The notes beneath the pieces were generated by a model, which ran no database searches, was not told the origin of the DNA, and was given only the letters and a program-made list of their open reading frames with translations. The translations under genes and the position numbers were made by a program. Below are positions 56,253 through 64,000 of a DNA stretch of 64,000 nucleotides, piece by piece. Numbering within the stretch: the first letter of the stretch is position 1; each line of letters begins with the position of its first letter. Origin of the DNA: Chinchilla lanigera (lineage: Eukaryota; Chordata; Mammalia; Rodentia; Chinchillidae); contig NW_004955472.1 of the NCBI RefSeq assembly GCF_000276665.1, positions 9,993,628-10,057,627 on the forward strand, written 5' to 3'.

Positions 56253-57129
56253 AATGCAACATTCCGTACCAAAATATAAAAGTAGAATTAAAAATACAAA
56301 CTGAATAGTTCCCAGTCATAATTAATGTCTTTAGTTATCTTTATTTTGAAATCAGTATTTGGTATCCACCTTAATATAACTAGGTAATAAAATTTACTAA
56401 TGAACCAAAATGTACACTAACATTATATTTATTTTCTCATAAGATCCCTTTATATTTTCATTGGAGATAGTCATTATTTTATTTTCTATTTTCTCATTGT
56501 TCAGTGGATTTATGCCCACTTTATCAGCAAGCTCTTGAACAGAATACTAAGACTTATTTCTTTGAATGAATGCCTTCAATTTTGTCTTTTGTGTTTTCCT
56601 TTGAAACATTCACACTCAGTTGAAAGTGCTTTCTCTGCAGCCCTTCCATGCAGTCATTATCCTGGGACCTACTCAAAATCATGTTATACATTGCCTTCCC
56701 TTCTCTTTGTCAGGTTCCCATTTCTTGGACTAGCTACCAGAAGGCCACTGAAACTGATTTTAGTGGTGCTGCTTCATTGCCTTCTAATCTTCAGTTTTAC
56801 TGCTGAGAAACCCTGTGTCACTGTGATCTTTATTTTTTATGTGAAATCTTACTGTCTTTGTCGCAGTGTTAAGTTGTTTTCTCTAGAGGGTTTTAGGACC
56901 TTCTCTTTATCTCTGGTTTTGATGAATCTACGGTGATGAAGCTTGCCTGATTTTCAGTATGTTAGGCATTTGGCTGGTAATTCTAGAAATGCACGCCCTT
57001 TGATTCTTTAAAATTTTATTTTTAGAATTTTTATGATTTTTTTTTATCTTGTGACTTAATGAAATCTTTATCGTTGGTTGGATTATGTTTTGTGCTAACT
57101 CCTGCTTACATATATGACACTGGGAAATG
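56253..57129. other. Unassigned sequence with a 133-codon frame
   Basis: The plus frame 56535-56936 is hydrophobic in its second half and has no recognisable domain, no splice context and no CpG promoter; I do not call it a gene. The rest is T-rich. Confidence 0.4.
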
Positions 57130-57480
57130 AATTCCTGCTCCGTCCACGGTTCATTCCACAGAGAAGAAACAGTATCTTCAACTCTGGAGCTTCACCTTCG
57201 CGGCTTCATCTCTCGCCTTCAGAGCCAGAGCTGTTTGCTGCTTGTTGCCATCAAAACGGACAATACACTCGGCTTTGCACCAGTGGAACGGATTTCAAGT
57301 TCAGTACTCAGCGTCCTTTCTAATCGCTTCCTTTTGGAATATTTTCGGCCTCACGCTCACTGGCCAACGTGCTCTGTGGAGGAGACACCAGCATCGGAAG
57401 AAATCCTCGCAGTACTGGCCCTCCAGCCTTAGCCATTTTTCTTGGCGCCAGAGGTCCCCATCATCTTGGGTCCCTTGAAT
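57130..57480. other. CpG-rich patch of unknown origin
   Basis: Over a dozen CpGs in 350 bp (TTCGCGGC, CTCGCC, CTCGGC, TTTTCGGCC, CACGCTC, CATCGG, GGCGCC), against a window where CpG is rare. All three plus frames are open for 70-100 codons (57114-57323, 57127-57432, 57242-57478), reflecting composition. It may be a recent insertion or LTR, or preserved hypomethylated DNA. Confidence 0.45.
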
Positions 57481-58189
57481 TATTTTCTTTTCTTATTTTC
57501 CTCTCTTCATTTGTATACCCCTTTTAAATTTTAGCACACTAATATCATTACATATGTTTTTTCAAATAGTGTCACGGTTTTAATGATACTTGAATATATA
57601 TAAATTCTTTCTTTGAACTGCGTTATGTAGTGTTAGTTAACATAACATAATTTATATTATTAAAATACAGCTGTTGTGCTAATATTCTGTAAAATTTCGA
57701 GCTATTCCAAAATTTTTAGTACTTCCAGTTAAATTTGTCAAGAAACCTTTTTCTCAAGCCGCAAAATCAATTCCAGTTGGGTTTTTATTGAAATATATGG
57801 ATCCCTTAATTTTGGAATTACTGTTACTTCCCAACCTTTGATTTTTCTGCTACAAAAATATGAAATTTTTGCTGCTTTGAAATATCATTTTAGATCTCTC
57901 ATTAGCAATATTTAATTTGTAAATTTCCTTATATTAGCAATAAACATTTTTAAATCTAGTTTATGCTGTCATGAATGACATTTTAGCTCTTCAAGTGTTA
58001 ATTTATAAATATCATTACCCTGGGTACTTCTCAGTTTATGTACATTTTTGTTTTCTAGTAAAACATTTTATCTACTTTGAACAAGTATATGCGGCCATCC
58101 TTCTTCATATTTTTAGTCTTATTTCCATATGAACTGATAACATTTTCAGAGTGCTGTGCATTTCATAACAAGTATGATGGTGGGAGTCC
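57481..58189. other. Unassigned AT-rich sequence
   Basis: No gene or recognised repeat. Confidence 0.5.
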
Positions 58190-58530
58190 TTAACTTGCTC
58201 TGGATTCATGGGCCTCAAAATTCACATTTTGAAATCCTAGCACTCAAGGTGATGGTATTAGGAGGCGGATCCTTTGGGGAGCTAAGTAGGTCATGAGAGC
58301 AGAGTCCTCTTTAATGAGATCATTGCCTTTCTAAAAGAGGTCCCAAAGAGCTGCCTTGCCCTTACCACCATGTCAGGGCACAGCTGAGGGCTGTGGATCA
58401 ACCAGAACATAGGCCTTCACTAGGACCGGACCTGCCTTGATCTTCCCAGCCTCATAACCTTGAGAAATAAGTCCCTCTTGTTTAAAAGTCACTAAGTTTA
58501 CAGGTTTTTTTAGAAATCTAAATGGACTGA
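58190..58530 (+). mobile_element. MLT1-like LTR, sense
   Basis: AAGGTGATGGTATTAGGAGG, TAGGTCATGAGAGCAGAGTC, CTAAAAGAGGTCCCAAAGAG, CAGCCTCATAACCTTGAGAA, AATAAGTCCCTCTTGTTTAA and AAGTCACTAAGTTTACAGG give the MLT1-class order including the AATAA signal. A small part of the 5' end is diverged. Confidence 0.82.
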
Positions 58531-61500
58531 TAAAATTTTATACTTTAATATTAAACTTAATAGCTTGATTAATAAAAGATTGTTACTGCATTTCTAACAC
58601 ATTCATATGTCAATCAAATATTAAATATTATTTGGTAATATACCTTTTCAGTGTGTAAAATGATTCCTTTTGTTGTGTTAATTTTGTTTAATTTGTTGCT
58701 TTTCCTGTGATAGTAATTAGCTATTAAAGTGATGAATTACTGTATGATAGATAACATTAATTTAAATGATGAGGACACATTTTATGGTTTTGCACTGACT
58801 TCCTTCTGGTCTATATTAATATGTTCTTATTTGCCTTAGACTTAACTGAACAAGATGGCTAATCTCGCAAGTTTTCTATTCAAGGACAAGGAAGCTGGGA
58901 AATTCATGCAAGACTCCCACACCTTGACAGTTGCCCCTGAAGGTGTTGCCCCTGAATGTGTTGAATCTTTCGCACTTCTGCACCTATCCGCAAGCTGAGA
59001 AAGTTCCTCAGTTCTGAAGAACAGCATGGGCGATCGTGAGAGATAGGGGCCTTGACGGTGGAAAGCCGTGAGCCTGTGTACAGATTCTTCACTGCAGCTA
59101 TGCTGAACTCAGAGCTAAGCCTAATGGGTATGGGACACTAATCCTAACCCTTTGAATTTCATTTTTTCACTTTTTGAATTCATTTTTTCAGTGCATTTCA
59201 TTTTTTGAATTCTAGAAATATTTACCATTAATATTTTAAATACCTCACTGAATATATTTTCCACTAGTCATGAACAATAAACACAAACTTTGGATTTAAA
59301 ATAGTATAACACAATACAAAGGGAAATATTTTAGCTTGGTTTACCTCAGTCTTACTGCTACATCTGCATTTTTGGAAGATAGGGAGAATAGAAAGTAGTG
59401 CTTAAACCATCTTACTATCATTTTTATTTTATAGTCAAAAATTCCTCTTGTGGAAATGCTTGTAATATATGCATGTTGTAAAATAACCATAGTTATAAAA
59501 ATTCAATCTAATTCATTATTGTTTATTTTCACTTTGTGTTTTAGATGGTACTACTGTACCTATAAACACTTATTTTAAATGACTCATATGGTTTGTGTCT
59601 TTCTGTGCTCTGACATATAGATAACACTTCCTATAATTTTATTGTTGATTGCACTTTTCTATTATTTATATGTGATTTGTTAACTCTTATAAGGCAGAAT
59701 GTACATTAGACCAAATTTACAACTCTGGTTTTCCTTTTATGATTGGAAGGAAGTACACATACACACCTACATACATGTATGTGTATATGAATGTATGTAT
59801 GTGTATGTATTTTAAATCCATAAATCTGAAATGTTAGTAAAATTATTCAATGTACAAGTACCTTTAAGAAGCTATTTTTCATATAATTTTTCCACATTGC
59901 TGTCAAATTCATGGTCAGAGTTTTCATGGTTTTCTTTTGTTTTAATCCCTGGAAAGTTTTCTTTTAGCATATCTCTCTATATTATTTCTGTTCTTTCTAT
60001 TTTGACATTTTGTTTAGAGTAATTATTCACATTCTTGGTCTTTATTACCACCCCTTCTTCAACCTCTCCTGTGCTGTTGTCACCTCTTTCTTCCTTCCTT
60101 AATCATCCTATGGGAACTTCTTCAGCTTTTCCAACATATAATTGTTTGATTTTCCTTACTTTATTGTTTCTGTTTCAGTCTTCAGTTCTTTAAAGTTTGA
60201 ATTCTTCTATAACAACTGGTTTTATTTTATCCTTAACTGTACTAACTCAGTTTTCTCTTAGTTTGGTCTGGATCTGAGTTCTATCATAGAGTCCATATTT
60301 CTTTGACTTATATCAAAAGAACAACATGAATTTATTTTAAGTATATTCAGGCCAGTGATATCTTATTTTCTCAAAACTATACTCTTCCTCTACTTCAGTT
60401 GTCATATGTGAAAAGATTTCACAGATGTGAAAAATTCTGTCCTGTGCTGCTGTGTTGTCTGCACATAATTGAAGAGAATCATTTTCTAGACTTGCGGTTG
60501 TGAAACATAATAATTTGTGTTTTCTGGGAAGCTATATAAAACTGTTCAGGTCTCAAATGGCAAGGGCTTACTCCCAACTTACACAATCTCTTTTGTGCTC
60601 TAACTTCCTGTCTCACAGTCATAGCTATTACAGTCATATTGTTCTCTCTGCTGACTCTCCTATGCTGACAGAGCACTTTTATATTTTATTTTTATTTGCT
60701 TTATTCTCTGTTATCCACTTGGTGTGATTGCTCTTCCTCCTAAGTCTCGCGTCTTCCACTCACACTGCTTCCAAATCTGGAAAAGTCTTGTAATCATTCT
60801 GTTTGAAAACAATATATTTGCTCTCATTTTTCTTATGTTACCTCATCCTGAATTAAATTTGTCTACATTAGTAAATAATGTGTAACATATTTCTCTCATA
60901 TCCCACAGCCTATCTTCAACTACAGACTTAACATTACCAAAAAGGTGATATTAAATAGTTTGTTCTGTGCAATCTTTGTTTAGTTCTTATGATTCCATTC
61001 TATTTTCTCCAGGACAGAATTCTAAGCAATTTCCCATGGCCTTCATGTAACACCCTTGAAGTTTCTTGCATATGGATGGCATCTTCCAATATTTTTCTTC
61101 AAAAATGCTGAGTTTTCCTTCTGTTCACTTGCTGGTGACTTAGAAAAAGTAAGAGGGTTCATATGGTGATACTCAACTAGCTATTTAGCCACAATCCCTG
61201 CCTGTTCTGTATTTTAGATGTCACCATGTCAATGTCTTCTTAAGTCTCCATTTGATTCTCCTAAAAAACACTTTCAAATTATTTGTTTTTTTCCTTATGC
61301 CTTCAGGAAAATGTTTCCTTTCTTTTTTATTAGTGTATTTCTCTACTTTTTAAGGCATTTCTCTACCCTTTTGAGTAAGCAAAATCTGTACCAATGTAGG
61401 AGGGCTTAACAATAGCAGTGTGAATTAAGTGTCATATGTCCCCTATAGTCTCCACACAGAAGATATTTTGACAGCTTCTTGATCTCATCCCTCACCTAAA

Positions 61501-61674
61501 TATCAAGTTGCTTTGGAGTGCAATTTATCATACCTAACAAATATTCATCACCCTGGTCTTCAGGACTAAAATTGCATCTTCTACTGATCACAACAGTAAT
61601 TTTTCTGAGTAAGAAAATAAGATGAGTTGCTCCATTTCTCCACCATATAAAATATGCAAGACTTTTCCAGTCTA
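58531..61674. other. Unassigned AT-rich sequence
   Basis: About 3 kb without a recognised gene. 59752-59812 is a TATG/CATA-rich microsatellite with a 14-bp perfect palindrome. 58860-59095 has slightly higher GC with overlapping frames but no domain. 59850-60300 is T-rich and could be antisense LINE, without a diagnostic motif. Confidence 0.45.
59752..59812 (+). repeat. CATA/TATG microsatellite with central palindrome
   Basis: CACATACACACCTACATACA on the left, GTATGTGTATATGAATGTAT on the right, centred on the palindrome ACATACATGTATGT (59769-59782). Confidence 0.88.
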
Positions 61675-61995
61675 CTATATTAGTCAGCTTTCCCACTTCT
61701 GGACACAATACCTGACACCCTCCCAAAAAAGAAGGAGAAGTCCAGTTTGGATCATGGTTTTGGTCTGTGATTGGCTGGCTCAAAGGCAGGTGCATCTTGA
61801 TGGAAAGGTATGAAAAATCAAAGTTGCTTCGGTCATAACTGCTGGGAAGCAAAGCAGGGGAACAGTGCCAGAGAGGAAGGGGCAAGGGAGCAGAACAAAA
61901 CCCCAGAGGGGTCTCCTCCAGGATCCGCACATCACACCTGGTAGTGAACTTCACCAATCCCAGGGTAGATCCCGAAAACAATCAATTAATGCTCC
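61675..61995 (-). mobile_element. MaLR-type LTR, antisense
   Basis: TATATTAGTCAGCTTTCCCA at the left is the reverse complement of a MaLR 3' terminus. GACACAATACCTGACACCCT and GGCTCAAAGGCAGGTGCATC follow. It contains a 161-codon minus frame (61496-61981), the second longest in the window, with no domain. The LTR appears truncated at its 5' side near 61995. Confidence 0.65.
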
Positions 61996-63164
61996 ACCCC
62001 AATTGCCTCTCTTATATAACCTCAGTACTGTTCTGTGCAGTTCCTGTTTCCAAAGATTTGAATATTTACAAAATAAGACAAAGTAAAATATGAGAAATAA
62101 AAAAATCTGAATCCAAAATTAAATATAAAAATATTTTACAATGAACTTTATTCTCAAAAAAGTAAAATATGTGATTAAGCACTCAAGTATGCAAGAGATT
62201 TTCACTCATCTCCTACTCTAGCTTTCTTGTACCAGAAGGATACTCATGGAATGTATGTAGGCCAAGACTAAAGATAACGGAACAGAAATCTTGTTCTAAC
62301 CAACATTAATGTGCAGTGAATTAAAAGTTTGCCTCTTTATCAGTTTATGGCTCCTCGGCATCATACATTTTTATGAACCTCAAATTATAATAATGAATTG
62401 AGACTTTTCCCTACTTTATTGTTCATAGGTATTTCAGTTTGTTTTAAAGCACTGCTTTTGCTTACTTGTATATTTTAATGGAAAGCCAATGCTAGTTGTG
62501 TGAATCACATCTGGTTTCCTCTATACAACACAAAGTAGTTCAAATTATTTCCTTACTATTTCGTACTACTTCCACTATGTCAATCACTATACTGTCACTT
62601 GAACACTTAGCTGACTAACAAATACATATCCAAAGTGGGCTATGTTCTAGGGATATTGGAAAAACTTTGATTTGTTATCATTCTATTTATTCGATTTAAT
62701 GTAGTAAGGAGAAAGGACCTGTAGAAATAATTTATTTGCACTCACTTTGATAAAGCTTATTGTGTGAAGTTTGCAAAGGAAAAGATGGTCACTTTCCCCA
62801 AATAAGAGGAAGGAAAAAGAGGTCAAACTTACAACAAGTTTCAAGACAAATAACAAACTGCTGACAGACACAGTAGGGCAATTGTGGCCAGAGTCAGACA
62901 AAATATTTGCAGCTGCAAGAATGATGTCTGGCATAAAAATCACAGACACATTGGAGGACCTGAGAGCACCCTGGTTTGACTGAACTAGTGTGAGAAACAC
63001 CTAGACACTGTTCAGGTGGAAAAATAGCCCATTTAAAAGGTGCAGCGACAAGACGAGTCTAACAAAAGTGACCACAGTCCATGACTGACACTGTTAGATT
63101 TCTTCTACACTTCAATTTGTTTATAATTTCCACTTTTATTTTCATAACAATTATAATTTAGTTA
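61996..63164. other. Unassigned sequence
   Basis: Overlapping frames 62683-63000 (-) and 62771-62983 (+) have no domain. No gene. Confidence 0.5.
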
Positions 63165-63345
63165 ATATTTACCATATAATTCGTGCGTGGTAATATTCTA
63201 AATGTTCCCAGTGCATAATTTTTAATTTGAATGAATGAAATTCCCTCTTTTACATAACTGTTGATTTATCCTTCAAAAAGCTAGAAATATTAAAATGTGC
63301 TAAATGGTTTTGCTCTAGGATACGTAGGTCAAATGTGTAGCTATA
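63165..63345 (+). repeat. Possible MIR SINE
   Basis: TATTTACCATATAATTCGTG, CGTGGTAATATTCTAAATGT, CCCAGTGCATAATTTTTAAT and CCTCTTTTACATAACTG loosely follow the MIR order. Confidence 0.45.
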
Positions 63346-64000
63346 TATTTTTTAAGATAACAAAGAATCATATTTTTCTCTGTATTGAGAGGCAAATGTT
63401 ATTCTTTAAGTGAAGTGGCAAAATACAAATATATGGCACATGATATATAGTAGAGAAAATTAAAAGTGCATACACAGAGAGGAGGTCATAACCTAGTGGT
63501 CATAACCAGAACATAGATGGTGGATTCCATTACTGGAATGTCAAGAAGAAGATGGCAGGAAAATATATTTTATATCAAAAGTATTTACAACACCACAGAC
63601 ATACAATTTGACAAGGAAGAGTAGAGTAGCAAAGTACTTTGGCTGATGTACAAGGAATGAAAGATAACTAAAAACTATGACAGCCATCTGCAAAGGACTA
63701 TAAATATGTAAGGTGAGTGATAATGAATAATCAGAATTCAACACTTTGTATACACTAAATTACTTTGTCTCATATTGAAAGAGGATGCCAATTCTTCTAT
63801 ACTTTTGAAGGGTAAAGATAATAAGTGGCAACAAATAGTTATCAAAGCATTTCTAAATTATGTAAAAGATAACTTCATGGCTCTAAAGCAAAGATTCTGA
63901 AAAGGAAACTGTATTATACCTCTTACATACCAGAAAAATTATGATAGTGCTAGTATCTCCAGACTACTATAAATGAGAGTGACTTTGACAAAAATAGAAT
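63346..64000. other. Unassigned AT-rich sequence
   Basis: No gene or recognised repeat up to the window end. Confidence 0.5.

Noticed and set aside
56535..56936. 133-codon hydrophobic frame as a membrane protein
   Set aside because: T-rich sequence gives Phe/Leu-rich translation by composition; no signal of coding constraint or gene structure.
61496..61981. 161-codon minus-strand frame
   Set aside because: It lies mostly inside a MaLR LTR; its composition reflects the LTR and no domain is visible.
1..64000. Bacterial/phage content, CRISPR arrays, operons
   Set aside because: No periodic spacer arrays, no ribosome-binding-site/ORF tiling; SINEs, LINEs and LTRs with poly(A) tails show mammalian chromosomal DNA.

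Overview
This is a rodent nuclear genome window: AT-rich, intergenic (or deep intronic), with no protein-coding gene I can support. The organism call rests on two SINE types. The first is tRNA-derived ID-type elements (about 80 bp head beginning GGGCTGGGGATTTAGCTCAG, then an A-tail); the second is 7SL-derived B1 elements carrying the internal 'AGTTCAAGGCCAGCCTG' duplication. I saw no murine B2 or B4 element. The ID variant ending in GGTACC(G/A)GA suggests a non-murid rodent, perhaps beaver-like, but that is tentative. All family names come from recognition by eye; no repeat library or alignment was run.

Layout: 1-460 is a reverse-oriented MaLR-type LTR split by a young ID SINE. 715-1088 holds a probable second LTR. 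2222-3057 is a long LTR with internal duplications. 3.1-8.4 kb is mostly unique, with two MIRs and some CpG/CCAAT-bearing sequence. 9.5-12.8 kb is a pile of old L1 (+) fragments hit by two ID elements. 13-18.9 kb is mostly unique with two more ID elements. 18.94-19.66 kb is a large fold-back palindrome that includes a small DNA transposon. 22 kb holds a mariner transposase fossil. 25.6-27.7 kb is an ID plus old L1. 28.5-30.5 kb is LTR/L2 material. 31-38 kb is mostly unique with scattered MIRs. 38.5-41.3 kb is nested L1/ID/B1/LTR. 45.7-47.3 kb is the best preserved L1 ORF2 fragment. 48.95-52.2 kb holds a MaLR LTR followed by a decayed ERVL pol region and a 3' LTR. 53.7-58.5 kb has L2, two MLT1-like LTRs, a B1, an L1 (-) fragment, a TG/AG microsatellite and a CpG-rich patch. 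The rest is unique AT-rich DNA.

Nothing here acts as an operon or pathway. The biology is the layered history of retroelements: ancient L2/MIR, then L1M and ERVL/MaLR, then B1 and very recent ID insertions. The most notable items are the ERVL pol fossil with a smaller insert flanked by a 16-bp duplication, a solo LTR that split a B1, the 18.94-19.66 kb inverted duplication, the mariner remnant, and the two near-identical ID copies with perfect target-site duplications.
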